From assembly GCF_047948215.1 (NCBI RefSeq), contig NC_134465.1:14236522-14300521 (forward strand): DNA of 64,000 bases, read 5' to 3'. This document shows, one piece after another, positions 45,478 through 57,185 of this stretch. Origin of the DNA: Lycorma delicatula. Its lineage: Eukaryota > Arthropoda > Insecta > Hemiptera > Fulgoridae. A program made the position numbers and the translations under genes. The stretch's first letter is position 1. Every line of letters begins with the position of its first letter. The notes under the pieces were generated by a model. The model was not told the DNA's origin. It did not search any database and saw nothing but the letters and a program-made list of their open reading frames with translations.

Positions 45478-46653
45478 TAGGCCGATCAAATTAGATTTTT
45501 AACGTAACATATACTTAAATATAAAAGTTATTCCGCAGGGATCGATTTCGTTTTCTTTACTGTAAGCTAAATTATGTTGGACCACGTAAAATATTTATTC
45601 CATTCGGCACGTTGATGCGCTTGGTGGAGAGAGATAGATTCGACTTGGCGTCCTCTCATAGTCTGTCAACCGACGAGTCGAAGTCTCTCTTCGCCCACCA
45701 CGTGCATCAACGTGCCGAATGGAATAAGTATTTTACGGGGTTCGACTTAATTTAGCTTACAGTAAAGAAAACGAGATCGATCTCTGCGGAATAATTTTTA
45801 TATTAAAGTACAATATTCGAGTACAACGTGTACAAATTTCAGACCTTAATATTGACAAATGAAATGTAGAAATGTTTTTGAAAAAAAAATTATTTTGGCT
45901 CCCGTAAAAGGAGCAAAAGGTTTTTTAAAATTCGTAGAAAAATGGCAATAATGACATTTTTATGGAATTCCAACTTTAAAAAATAATTGAAGTTTTTCGA
46001 GTGGATGTTTTGGTAGATTTTTCGCATATTTGCAATCGCTTTGAAATACGCGCACTATTTGCACAAGTTAGTACAATTCTTAAAGAAAATTTTAAGCCCT
46101 GGATGGGCCACGTTGGTGCATTACAGTATTAGTTATTCGAATTTTAAAGAAACGTATTTTTTCCGAAAAACTCGTTTTTTGCAAAAACTATTGAATATTT
46201 TGCAAAAGTCAAAAAAAGGTACTTTTATTCTACTCGCCAAGGACTACAAATTCTGGAAGTTGCGTCAAAAAATATTTTTTTCATTTTAAAGATATTAATA
46301 ATCGAAGAAAACGTTATTTTTTAAACGTTTTTTTTATAAAATGTTATTTCGAAAAACTAATTTATTTGTTGATCGATTGACATCGGGCAGGACTTAAAGT
46401 TTTTTTTTTCAAAAACGTCCTACAACCTTTATTTAAAATCTTTTTTTTGTAAAACGTCTAGTTTTTCTTTAAACAAAAAAACTATTTTTCGCCAACTTTG
46501 AACGCCATTTTAAAAATGATGCGGAAAAATGAGACGGTGGAAGAGTAGTTCATTCAATTTTATGGAATCTTTCCTGCTTTTTACACGTCTTACCTAACGG
46601 AAGTTAATTTTGACAAAAAAAAAACGAGGTATTTTCGACAGTTTGATCGGCCT
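45478..46653. mobile_element. 1.2-kb TIR element nested in the Helitron
   Basis: The left end TAGGCCGATCAAA (45478-45490) and the right end TTTGATCGGCCT (46642-46653) form an inverted match of 12 bp. Helitron coding text stops on one side and resumes on the other (LSNHR at ~46660, IPLNNNKQNKT at ~45465), so this is an insertion. A TTAG string at 45466 and 46658 could be a TSD, but boundaries are uncertain by ~10 bp. No transposase is present: short ORFs such as 46041-46289 show no motif. It therefore looks like a non-autonomous element (MITE-like but large). Confidence 0.75.
45511..45810. repeat. ~300-bp near-palindrome
   Basis: Left arm 45511-~45645 and right arm ~45675-45810 are nearly exact complements: TTATTCCGCAGGGATCGAT against ATCGATCTCTGCGGAATAA, CTTTACTGTAAGCTAAATTA against its complement, and TATTCCATTCGGCACGTTGA against TCAACGTGCCGAATGGAATA. 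The ~30-bp centre also holds GAC/GTC-rich short inverted pieces. RNA from either strand would fold into a long hairpin. Confidence 0.9.
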
Positions 46654-46657
46654 GTGG

Positions 46658-47490
46658 TTAGATAATAACCCATCTTCACCCTTAAAAAACGAGAGGGGAT
46701 ATTGCAAAAAATCATAAGAGCGATGAAGCTCAGACACACGTTGCATTTAACCGTCAAGACAACGTAAGATTATATCTTTAGGTCCTTTATCTTCATCGAC
46801 CAGTAAAACAGCAATAATAGTGACCTCTGTGCTGATTAACAGGTACACGAACAGCATGAATTATTAATTAAAATCTTTCGTGTTACCCAAAAGCGTATTG
46901 TCAATATCGCATTTAAACTCTCTGATCAAATTATTATGTTCGAGCAAAAATTGCAAGAGTGCTGTTATCAGTTCCTTCTTCGAGTTTGGAACAATATTAC
47001 GAAGAGAAGTTTGATCAGCATCAGAAAGAAAGTAAATTTGTTAAAATTGGCGATCGACACCAGGCGGTGGCAACAAACGTTCTTGCTGCGATAAACTTGA
47101 CCTTGAATTTTAAACGTAGGCGTAAAATTCCCTTCTATCATTTATTTAGCACCGAAAGACGTCACCTGAAATAAAGTGTTGTATTTTCCAACATTATCGA
47201 GAAAACGTTTTGACAAAGGATGTGATCCTTAAACTAAACTGTTGATCGGTTCTGCTAGTTTATCCCGCCAGAACAAGTGCCAGGCGCTTCATCTTTCCAT
47301 TTTTTGCAAAACAATGATTGCATATTTTAATTATTGCACCGGATTGTAAATATTTACTATTAATATAATCCAAACGAGGATCGTATACAAAAGCAGAACA
47401 GAACTTTAAAGCGGCTCCCGTATATTGTATCGCATCGTAAAATAGATCCTCACCCTCTTCCATAGTCTCATGTAAACGCGATTTAGACAT
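46658..47490 (-). pseudogene. Helitron ORF N-terminal region
   Basis: From the 76-codon frame 47260-47490, which contains SGAIIKICNHCFAKNGKMKR (a CxxC zinc-finger-like element), the text continues in other frames with AEPINSLV, HPLSKRFLDNVGKYNTLFQV and TSFGAK (~47140-47240), LLPPPGVDRQF and QIYFLSDADQTSLRN (~47010-47070), KKELITALLQFLLEHNNLIR and EFKCDI (~46910-46990), then RVSELHRSYDFLQYPLSFFK (~46690-46745), which heads Helitron_like_N. At least five shifts and stops are present. The region 47500-47800 upstream is a candidate for the Helitron 5' end, but no TC terminus was defined. Confidence 0.8.
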
Positions 47491-47504
47491 TCGCCTCGCA
47501 TCTG

Positions 47505-49485
47505 GAAATTTTCTACCGATATTACGTTTCTTCCGTTTACGGCATGATTTTAGAAAAAGAACTCGACAAATACCGCCAAAATAGATAATTAAATTTCAAT
47601 AATCGAATATTTATCGCCGAATAAATACCGTCAAAATCATTTTCTATAAAAAAAAAAAAATGATGGTGCGTGGGATTGTTTTATGCGCTCACATTTTTAT
47701 TTTAGCTACTACTGGCGCAGAGCGGACCAATGGAGGTGCGCCGGGCGGCTGTACATAGCTGAGGATGGCTCCACACAGCTTCGGCTCAAATCATGATTTA
47801 TCTGAAATAATGATCGCTACAAAAAAAATGTTAAAAAAACTTTCGTCGGAAAAAGTCGAATCGTTTTTAAAAATCTATATTTTACGGGTACGGATAGTTT
47901 TAGAATCAACGGTATTATCTTTTGATAAGCTAGCGTTTTAGAATATTTCCATATCGACATCATCCCCGTCGAAATTTAATAGAATAATCTTCTATTAAAT
48001 TTACTAGACGAAGAGGCTTTACATCAAAATCTACGTATAAAACATTTTTACACTGGATTCAACAAACCGAAGAAAAAATAGAAATACATAAAATTTACAG
48101 GAAGATTTTTTTTTATAGATAGCAGTACCTCTCCAATAATATAAGTATTATAACACTCGAGGATGTAAAAAAAAAGATTTGTAACTTAGCTTGGAATACT
48201 AATAATACATAAGATGCGACTAATTAAATGTAGGTTACGTTTTAGAGATGTCAAGTTAAGATGAAGAAAAAAAATAACCGGCATTATATCATAGTGTCAA
48301 AGTCCTTAAGAGCTAAAAATAAGGAGTGGTATCGATGTCTCGCAGGGGTGGACGCGGTCACTCAAAGTTTGATGAGCCAGAACCTAATACCTCTTCTTAT
48401 ACCTGTATCTCAATATATTGCATACATATGTGTAGAAATATAATATATTATATATGTGTGCGTTCTATATATCTTTTTAAACGTACAATGTTGAAAAGAA
48501 AAAAATTGTTTACGTTACTACGCGTCACTGTCCGGCAGACAGTTGTCTTCACTTTTTCTTAAGAAATGAGTAGCGGTTAGAGGGTGTGATATTATGATTT
48601 TTAAAGGGGAAGAAGAGCGTGGAATAGTAAAAACGAGTGAAACTGAAGACTTTTTCTTTTTCTTTCTTTTTTTGTTTGACTTTAATTATTATCACATGTC
48701 CTGTTTTAAACCGTACCCGATATTAGAATTCGGAAGGACCGTAAATGAAATAAAAACTATTTAAAATTAACGATTTTTCCCTTATTAATTAAAATTTTTA
48801 TTCCTTCGTGTTTTTAGTTTATTTTCCGTTTTTTTTTTTTTTTTTTTTTTACAAAAATTATGTAATATAATCGACCCTAATAAACTATAAACGATTAAAA
48901 AATTATTTATAGCGATAAGAAAAAGTAAATCTATCAAGAAAAAAAATAACAGAGAGAGATCAAAAAACTATTTGTATACAATACTAACTGTGCAGCGTAC
49001 CGCTAAGACGCACACCTATTCTGGATATAAACCTTACAAATTTAACCGGCTTATTTTAAATGTTTAAACTTTTCGAGACGTTAAAAAAAAATTTTGAAAA
49101 CGATTAAAGAGATTGTATTGAAACGACAGAGATTTTTTATCTTTATCCGAACAGGAGTTCCATTAAATAGCATATAATATATTTTTAAATGAGGTTAGAT
49201 GTACGCGAAAGACTATTTATAATTTTTAACTATTTATAACGGTAGATGATTGCGTTTAATTACTTGACCGTTGCACCGAAATGTAAGTCTAAACGAAGAA
49301 AACAGCAAAGACAGGAGGTGCAGACGGTTGATTCACTGCAAATTAAAGAAGTCTGGACTTGACAAGCTATTTTTATTATATTTTAATATTTATTTATTAA
49401 AGTAAACGATAGTAATCGTCGTTATAAGTAAATAATAATAATCGTCTGACGCCCGATAATAATTACTATGGGGACGGCAATGAAT
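47505..49485. other. No gene recognised
   Basis: A less AT-rich patch at 47705-47775 (GGAGGTGCGCCGGGCGGCTG) may be 5' Helitron or other element sequence. A long poly-T of ~25 bases lies at ~48830-48850. ORFs at 48261-48562 have no domain that I recognise. Confidence 0.4.
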
Positions 49486-49489
49486 TTTT

Positions 49490-49582
49490 TAGCGTATGAA
49501 AAATGCTACGCCTAACCGGAACTCGAACCTGGAATCTTCAGATATCGCTTAATCGTTATATTATAATACTGAACCGGGTATT
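49490..49582 (-). mobile_element. tRNA-derived SINE, inverted copy
   Basis: Minus-strand B-box region CCAGGTTCGAGTTCCGGTTA, followed by the body GGCGTAGCATTTTTCATACG and CTAAAAAATTC. The A-box side is strongly diverged. Same family as 4269. Confidence 0.7.
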
Positions 49583-49649
49583 TTAATGTAAAAGTGAAAT
49601 ACAATTTTCTTTTACATTCTAATTAAGGTTTACCAAATCAAAAATATAT

Positions 49650-50121
49650 GCCGTTTTAATCGACCGCCTTTTGCCATTTTCGAGGTAAAAATCATAATCC
49701 AGTCGGTGAAGAACTTTAGTGTTTTCTAGATTAAAAATTATGATCGGTGATTTTCACAGTCCTCTTTTAAAACCAACGTTATAACTTTGAGAGAGTTCTG
49801 CGGAGACCGAAAGAAATGGTCAGGACTATACATTGGATGCATCAAAACATCTTGGTAAGCTCCCTCAAATATCAAGACGGGTCAACAAACAGTGTGGCGG
49901 TCTTGCGTTGTCTTGATGAAAGACAACACCTTTCCAATTGGTCGATTCCGACCGCTTTATCCACTGCTTGAAGTAATTTTTCTAGAGTCTAGAATCTATT
50001 ATTTCTTCGGATGGCAGCAGGACCTAGACAATTCCTTTCCGATCTCTCACACACACACACACACACACACACATACATACATACACACATACATACATAC
50101 ATACATACATACATACATACT

Positions 50122-50193
<72 letters not shown>

Positions 50194-50690
50194 TAATTAC
50201 ATACATACATACATACGCGCGCGCACTATTATCCGTTTTTTTGAGCTTGCCATCATTTGCGGAACTTCAGCTCGCTTCAATCACTTTGCCGTACATTATT
50301 ATCGTATTTTGATACATTCGCATCGTCCTTAATGAGCCGTTTCAAAAATATTTCGATTTCGTTCCGTTTTAGCAACGATTGGCTAATGGAATTTCAATCT
50401 GTTAACTTTTTTAAATTTTTTTTGTATGCAGCCGTCTTTAAACAACTTAAAACCGTTTTTGGGTCGATGTTTAGATATCACGAACGCGAATGTGTTGGTG
50501 TTGCTCTATTTTTTCATGATCTCATCGACTTTTTCAGTTATTAACCGATCAGAGCAAGGTTCATCATCGACGTCAAAATTTCTAGACTGAAAACGCTTGA
50601 ACTAACTTTTCGCCTACATTCTGATACCGCATCACAAATAGCAGCCTGAGTCGCACTCTGTCTTTTTTTTGTTATAGAATTTTTAAATGT
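49650..50690 (-). pseudogene. Mariner transposase, split by a compound microsatellite
   Basis: N-terminal half (50690-50240): KKRQSATQAAICDAVSE, NFDVDDEPCSDRLITEKVDE and IMKK (~50545-50600), then SLLKRNEIEIFLKRLIKDDA and YDNNVRQS (~50290-50370), covering the HTH region and the region of the first catalytic D (GDEKW in the family, here KDDAN). C-terminal half (50030-49650): RKGIV, then KGVVFHQDNARPP (49890-49935; second catalytic D in HQDN), LTRLDI and MHPMYSPDH-like text (third D of the SPDxAP motif, degraded), then KRGLxKSPIIIFNLENTK. This is a mariner of the SETMAR type. Repeats at 50049-50224 replace the VWWDWKGIIHYELL region. Numerous frameshifts show that it is dead. Confidence 0.8.
50049..50224. 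repeat. Compound microsatellite (CA)n-(ACAT)n-(CA)n-(TA)n-(CATA)n
   Basis: Contiguous blocks: (CA)n 50049-50072, (CATA)n to 50119, (CA)n to ~50145, (TA)n ~50146-50182, (CA)n, (CATA)n, then (GC)4. The long overlapping ORFs in this interval are an artefact of the repeat. Confidence 0.95.
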
Positions 50691-50779
50691 ATAGAAATCT
50701 TCTTTATTTTCATTAAATAATCTTCTGTAATCATAACCTTTCTGAAAATACCGAGTGATATGTATCACCTACACGCAAG

Positions 50780-52655
50780 CGTTACCAGATTTGATTTTTA
50801 TTACTAGAGCTATGCGATCCTAAAGGCACCTACCGGGAAGAATACGAAGAAACGTTTCCTCCAATCCCTGTATATTATAATATATAAAATTATTTTAGAC
50901 GAAAATTATAAAAAAAATGCTTAATAAAAATTATATGTTAGCGTAAAATAATACTATTTAATATTTGAAGGTTAGGGCGCTCCAAAATATATACTGAAGC
51001 AAAACAATTACTTTTAATTAAATTACAGAGTTAATTTGACGAAGATTTATTAAATCTTGATTACATCTACAGCAAAATAATTTTTAATTTTATTTTATGT
51101 ATATATTCGTTCGACATAGCGGATTATTTTTTACGTAAATTAGTCGTTAGACAGAATGGAATCGGTGAAAGGACGCGTATCATAATCGAAAGTCGAAATA
51201 GGAGACGGTAGACTTCACGTTCGACTATGTCGGACGAGTTATACTGTGTACGTAGAAAAATTGTTAACACCAAATAAATCCTGGAAATCAGTTTGCACGA
51301 GATAAGAAATAATTTATAACAAAATTTTGGGGGGAGTAAAATTTACGGGTAATAGGAATAAATGTACATACTATCTATAAATATCGGGAGTAAAAATAAA
51401 TATTCGGGGATGTTAACCGGCCTTTTAACAATTAGGGAGAAGGTGACAATTTATACGGGGAACCTTCACTACTTTTTTGAGGTTATTACAAACGCGATAC
51501 CTGTTAGCAAATTTTGAGCTTTTTAGTTTAAAGATGCTCGAATATAAACGCTGAGAAATAATCGTGTATTCTTTCTGTTTCTGAAACGCTAACGAAATAG
51601 AAACTTTATCACCCTTCGTCATCGATAAGGAAGTACATAAATACATTATACAGTTTAGCAAACCGCATCGAATAAAATGTTTTTAAAAAACACGGAAGAC
51701 ATAATAGTTACCGATATTATAAAGTCCGAAAAACAAATTAACGGATTAGATACGTCGATGACATTGTGGTGATTTACAGTAAACAAGATCGGCCTAATTT
51801 AGAATAACATATAATTCTTTAAAAAAAAAAAAAAATTAAATAATCCTTGTAAAAAAGTTAAACAAAATTTAGATGTAGAAATAAATAAAAAAAAAAAAAT
51901 ATAACTACTAAAGATTGTAAAAAGCCGTTAATAGACTAATTAACAGATGTTAATTTATATATAAAATAATTAAATTTACAACTTTTTTTATCACTTTAAA
52001 ATAATATATTAACACGTAAACGGTCCAAGAGGCGTTTCATCAGTAATAAAATTGCCGTTAAAACGTAAAATAATACTCGGATAAAATAACTAATAACAAA
52101 TCTAATAACATAATACGTTTAATAAACCCGGAGTTTGTATAATATGACGAGTAGAAAACAATTCTACACGTTAAATAAATAAATCTTTTATTTTAACGCT
52201 TTAGTAATTTAAAACAAAAAAGGCGATGTGATGTATTAGTAAAAAAAAACAGTTCTATTGCTCGGTTCGGCGGAGATGGCTATCTTTATTATTTTTTTGA
52301 GAATGAGTAACTATCATATCATTCATTCACCTTTAAGCGAACCTTGTACATTCATTCATAAATATAAACTCGACAATAAATTGAATAAAAAAAAGCTTTT
52401 TTTACTCGTATTACTATTACGAAGGAAAACTTTTAAAAGACCTTACTGTAAACATCAGTTACGAGCGTATAAATTTAATTGTGCCGATCCCGTTAGAGAT
52501 AATAATCATAGATTTTCAACTACAGATAAAAGGCAGATATTAAAAATAATATACGCTTAATATCAATGTAATTATTCCCTTACAGTAGACAAAATACGTA
52601 TAAAAAAAACAACGACAAAAATATAATTAATAACAAATAAATCTTAAACATTACG
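50780..52655. other. No gene recognised
   Basis: AT-rich. ORFs at 51425-51661 (-) and 52258-52560 (+, 100 codons) have no recognisable domain and are dominated by Lys/Leu/Ile. Confidence 0.45.
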
Positions 52656-52677
52656 GATAGATTCTCTGGAAATAGTA

Positions 52678-53606
52678 TTTTTTTGTCTTCAGTCATTTGA
52701 CTGGTTTGATGCAGCTCTCCAAGATTCCCTATCTACTGCTAGTCGTTTCATTTCAGTATACCCTCTACATCCTACATCCCTAACAATTTGTTTTACATAC
52801 TCCAAACGCGGCCTGCCTACACAATTTTTCCCTTCTACCTGTCCTTCCAATATTAAAGCGACTATTCCAGGATGCCTTAGTATGTGGCCTATAAGTCTGT
52901 CTCTTCTTTTAACTATATTTTTCCAAACGCTTCTTTCTTCATCTATTTGCCGCAATACCTCTTCATTTGTCACTTTATCCACCCGTCTGATTTTTAACAT
53001 TCTCCTATAGCACCGCATTTCAAAAGCTTCTAATCTTTTCTTCTCAGATACTCCGATCGTCCAAGTTTCACTTCCATATAAAGCGACACTCCAAACATAC
53101 ACTTTCAAAAATCTTTTCTTGACATTTAAATTAATTTTTGATGTAAACAAATTATATTTCTTACTGAAGGCTCGTTTAGCTTGTGCTATTCGGCATTTTA
53201 TATCGCTCCTGCTTCGTACATCTTTAGTAATTCTACTTCCCAAATAACAAACTTCTTCTACCTCCATAATCTTTTCTTATCCTATTTTCACATTCAGTGG
53301 TCCATCTTTGTTATTTCTACTACATTTCATTACTTTTGTTTTCTTCTTGTTTATTTTCACGCGATAGTTCTTGCGTAGGACTTCATCTATGCCGTTCATT
53401 GTTTCTTCTAAATCCTTTTTACTCTCGGCTAGAATTACTATATCATCAGCAAATCGTAGCATCTTTATCTTTTCACCTTGTACTGCTACTCCGAATCTAA
53501 ATTGTTCTTTAAAATCATTAACTGCTAGTTCCATGTAAAGATTAAAAAGTAACGGAGATTGGGAAAATCCTTGTCGGATTCCCTTTCTTATTACGGCTTC
53601 TTTCTC
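52678..53606 (-). mobile_element. RTE-like LINE copy 3 with 15-bp TSDs, 5'-truncated
   Basis: TCTCTGGAAATAGTA occurs at 52663-52677 and 53607-53621. The 3' poly-A end (poly-T on +) is at 52678-52684. It extends further upstream into RT than copies 1 and 2, retaining AVIRKGIRQGFSQSPLLFNL and YMELAVNDFKEQFRFG. Truncation is at ~53606. Confidence 0.95.
52689..53600 (-). pseudogene. RT palm and C-terminal domain of LINE copy 3
   Basis: The coding text starts with GIRQGFSQSPLLFNLYM (RT block containing the conserved RQGxxxSPxLF; the usual cysteine-proline-leucine is FSQ here), then the catalytic RFADDIVILAES (53425-53457) and INKKKTKVMKCSRNNKDGPL. A stop/shift near 53275 separates the open frame 53277-53534 from 52689-53267, which is the C-terminal domain from EVEEVCYLGSRI to SNQSND. 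Near-identity to copies 1 and 2 indicates recent amplification, or gene conversion. Lacks fingers and endonuclease; inactive. Confidence 0.9.
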
Positions 53607-53624
53607 TCTCTGGAAATAGTACGT

Positions 53625-54425
53625 TTATTTGAAATTTTAAAATTTCCTTTTTAAAAATATATATATGTAAAATAATGATACCGACAAACAATAGTTTGTT
53701 TACCGTAAGATTACAACAGCAGGAGAATAATTTATCGGCGACTAAGATAGCAAACGTACTTCTTCGTAGATTGAATTTTCTATGTATTCAGTTCAAAATT
53801 GATATATTCATATATTCTGACGAAGCAAAGATCTATGTATCAGATCTCAACCCGAGAAAAGAAGAAAAAAAAGAAAAAATGAAATGAAAATAAATAGATA
53901 TTTGTTAATTTATTTCACGTCTTCCACGATTGGAAATTGAAAATAATTTTTATCGCGCTAATCGTAACGTATATGCAAAGAGTACATCGAATTCAAACGG
54001 CTCGTACACAGCACCGAGATGTTGTTCTGTTATTCCCTAATTAAAAAAAAATACTAGTAAAAATCCTAAATGAATACACCGACGATCAAAATAAAACTAA
54101 AATTATATAATAAATGCTACTGCGCGTTTTGAAATGCTAAAAACGTTCCTAGGTACGAGTGATAAACCCGAACGGTTCGTCAGCAGGCTGATGTATTGAC
54201 CGGATATGTTTTTACTATAAACCGCTTTCCGGTTTACATCACTTCCTTCAATAATCCGGATATGATTATTGGAAAACTTTCCGTTGAATTTTTTCTTTTT
54301 AGATTTTTTTATTTCCTTAATAAAAGAAATGTAGCGTTTTTACTACTTCGGTATAGCTCTTGGAAGTAACGAAATATATAAAAAAATGTAAAACTACATA
54401 ATTCCTAATTTATACAATACGGTTG
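53625..54425. other. No gene recognised
   Basis: AT-rich sequence between LINE copy 3 and the next long-TIR element. Confidence 0.45.
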
Positions 54426-54559
54426 AAAATTAGCCGTATATCCCATAAAATGCAAAAGTATGTGGCCTCTAGAAAGAAATTTTTCACGATTGAAATTGCA
54501 CGCGTTGTATGGATTAGAAATCGGTTACTTTCCCGGTTATTATAATAAAGAACTACACT

Positions 54560-54880
54560 ATTCTAATAGCAAAATTAATGATTTCTTATGGTATTTGACC
54601 TGTAAAATCGAATAAAATAGGTCCCAAGACTGGTATCTGCAGTAGTTTTTTTTAGAAATCTGGGGTGTATACCGATAAATTAGGCTAAAAACCCTGTTTT
54701 ATTGTTTGACGTAAAATAACTTTGTTAAATGGGTAATAAACATACAAAACTTAAAAAAAAAACTTGTAGAAAATTTAATTCAGAACAAAATGGTATAAGA
54801 TAAACTGAATAAAACAAAGGAAACTTAGAAAAAATCGAATTTTATTTAGAAACCGTACATTAATACATTGTCAGAAAATT
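54560..54880. repeat. Left long TIR (best-matching part)
   Basis: Reverse-complement partner of about 56325-56720, with small indels. Confidence 0.8.
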
Positions 54881-55214
54881 TCTTATTTTATGTAAACAAA
54901 AACCAAATTATTTTTCGGTGGTGCGAAAAATTTTGTTAAAACAAAATTTACTGTTAAAAAATTTAAAAAACTGGAAATTACTCGACAATTGTAAAACAAA
55001 AATTACTTAGATAATACATATATTTTTTTTTATTAATGACAGAAATACAATAAATTATTTAAAGAATTATTATTTCAAAGTCGGCAATAAAATAACAGCT
55101 AATCAACAATGGGCGGGCAAAACTGTATTAATATGTAAATAATTCTGTAAGGTACATTAAGTACATCGGGTATTGGGAACTGTGCTGTCGTTAGCGAAGG
55201 TTTTCTGAGAATTT

Positions 55215-56320
55215 TAGCTTGAACGTGAACGGTGCCGTTGAAGTACAGCCGTACTTATTTACAACAGAGGAATACGATGATACGGTATTCATTTTGGATG
55301 TGCGTAATGGTAATGCTACAGATGCTGCAGTAGAATACGAAATACAGTTTCCGAATCGCAGCATCCCAGATCCCAAAACTATTAGCGCGACTACGCAATC
55401 TTCGGAAAATAGATTCTGCCAGATATTCATACAGGCTACGAACGATCTGTCCAACACGACCCTGTTATTGACGAAATTAGTATCGATGTAGTTTAGCGCG
55501 GTCCAAGCGTCGGTACACGACGTTTTTCTAAGCCGATCGGAGTTTCACATTCGACGGTTTGAAGTACACTTAAATAAAACAGGTTTTATCCTCATCATAA
55601 ACAGCCAGTTCAACATGTACACCCAGAAGACGGCCCGATTCGCTTGGAGTTCTGCAAATGGTGGAACACAAATCGAAAACTCTACAAGTATGTTTTGTTT
55701 ACCGACGAGTAAAATTTCACCGAGTTGGCGTCAACAACTTACGCGATGAGCATACACGGGCAGAAGTAAATCCTCATGAAACGGTGCAAGGAAATTTTCA
55801 ACACCGATTTAGCGTCGATATATGGTGCGGCCTTCTTCACAGTCAGTTGTTTGGACCGTTTATATTACTTGGCCGCTTAAATCCTGAGGTCTGTTTGCAA
55901 TTTCTTCAAGAAGAATTGCGGCAACTGCTTCAAGATTTTCCTTTAGCGCTGAGACGCAAAGTATAATTCCAACACGATGACGCACCTCCCCGCTTTTCTT
56001 GTGCCGTTTCCATTTACTTAAACCATTATGTCTCTGAGAAATGGATCTTTCGTCGAGGTCCACATTCCTGGCCGCGAAGATCGCCTGATCTAACACCTTT
56101 AAACTTTTGCTTGTGGGGACGGATGAAAAGTATTGTATGCGAAACAAAAATATATTCTCGTGAGGAATTAATTGTCCGCATTACGAATACGGCTGAGCGA
56201 CTTAAAGACAATCCTGAAGAACTAAAAAGAGCAGCAAAAGTAATACAGAAGCGTGCCAAGAAATGTTTTGAAAATAGCGGGCTCGTTTATGAACATTTAT
56301 TGTTAACCGGTACGTGAAAT
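55215..56320 (+). pseudogene. DDE transposase with DUF4817-like N-terminus, broken
   Basis: Frame 55219-55491 opens with LFTTEEYDDTVFILDVRNGN and PNRSIPDPKTIS, the DUF4817-like helix-turn-helix. Shifted frames continue at ~55600-55700 with IRLEFCKWWNTN-type text, KYVLFTDE (first D, ~55690-55711), then the open block VNPHETVQGNFQHRFSVDIW to LQFLQEELRQLLQDFPLALR (55658-55966), FQHDDAPPRFS (55967-55998; second D), then SWPRRSPDLTPLNFCLWGRM (~56075-56125), and the tail EELIVRITNTAERLKDNPEE ending VYEHLL (~56310). In the final motif the residue after TPL is N, where family members that I remember have D, which would abolish catalysis. Frameshifts at ~55440, ~55710 and ~55965. Length (~365 codons) is near full. 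Confidence 0.85.
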
Positions 56321-56324
56321 GCGC

Positions 56325-56720
56325 TTAGGTTTAACGTGCTGTTTCTAAATAAAATTCGAATTTTTCTAACTTTTCTTTCTTTTATTCAACTTACTTTATA
56401 GTATTCTGTTCAGAATTAAATTCTCAATTTAAAACATATATATATTTTCCATTTACAGTACGTATACATAACGAGTAAATCCTAATATAAATTTACATAC
56501 GTATTACATTTCTAAACGTACATAAATTATAGGGTTTTATTACTCATTTAACAAAGTTATTGTAGGTCAAACGTAAAAAAAACAGGGGTTTTATCCTAAT
56601 TTAACGGTTTACAGTCCAAATTTCTCAAATATTGCTGCTGATACCATTGTGGGACTTATTTTATGCGATTTTTTAGTTTAAACACCATAAGAAATCACTA
56701 ATTCTGCTCCTTAATTAACA
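56325..56720. repeat. Right long TIR (best-matching part)
   Basis: Reverse-complement partner of 54560-54880; the match continues weakly to ~56850. Confidence 0.8.
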
Positions 56721-57013
56721 TCCTAAAAATTTCGTACGACCTTATTTCACCGGGGTAGCTGAAATCCAAGCGAAATCTTTCCCTAGTCGTAACTAACAAA
56801 CGAAGCATTTTAGGACAATGTTTATATGTTTTCCCCATTATTTTCAATAGTAGAACAGGTTATGAAAGTTCCAGGAGAAATTCGCGATACACGCTATATA
56901 TATGTATATATACGGGGACATTAACGCTAAAACTTTTATGAAAATCACTGTATACTTTCCAGACCGCTTTACTTATTTTCAACGTTCTTTTGATCCAAAC
57001 ACTTATACCGAAC

Positions 57014-57185
57014 TCCGTGGTGGACGGTGGCATCGGGTGGTCCCGGGTTCGAATCTCGATCAAAGGCGGCATTCTTCATACGCTTAAAAATTGCCGTTCC
57101 TTATTCCCGAACTTTAAACTTATGCGGTGAATTAATCTGCGGCTGTCTCAAAATCATTATCCGGCTGTTTCAAGTACCGCATTTG
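57014..57185 (+). mobile_element. tRNA-derived SINE
   Basis: CTCCGTGGTGGACGGTGGCA head and perfect B-box GGGTTCGAATCTC (57046-57058), followed by the body with GGCGGCATTCTTCATACGC and TTAAACTTATGCGGTGAATT. The body aligns with that at 4360-4430. Confidence 0.8.

Larger units (their letters stand above)
41819..47500 (-). mobile_element. Decayed Helitron (Rep/helicase) with a nested TIR element
   Basis: Minus-strand pieces from 47490 down to 41819 reproduce, in order, a single Helitron Rep-Hel protein: N-terminal zinc-finger-like region, Helitron_like_N, rolling-circle region, then PIF1-like helicase. A 1.2-kb element (45478-46653) is inserted in the N-terminal half, and a duplicated helicase scrap sits at 44335-44440. 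Terminal TC/CTRR ends were not located with confidence. Confidence 0.85.
54430..56850 (+). mobile_element. DUF4817-type DDE transposon with ~400-bp long TIRs
   Basis: 54430-~54880 and ~56325-56850 are diverged inverted repeats. Clear landmarks: GATTTCTTATGGTATTTGAC (54580) against the complement of 56690-56710, AACTTTGTTAAATGGGTAAT (54719) against 56548-56566, and TCGAATTTTATTTAGAAAC (54836) against 56344-56362. The outer ends (e.g. AAAATGC..GGAAAGA) match more weakly. The transposase relic lies between them on the plus strand. The plan is the same as that of the element at 29070-33776. Confidence 0.75.

Noticed and set aside
49892..50332. 146-codon ORF rich in HTHTHT and IYIYIY
   Set aside because: Created by the compound microsatellite and not by selection for protein.
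52258..52560. 100-codon plus-strand ORF
   Set aside because: No motif or homology that I recognise; Lys/Leu-rich composition matches random AT-rich frames.
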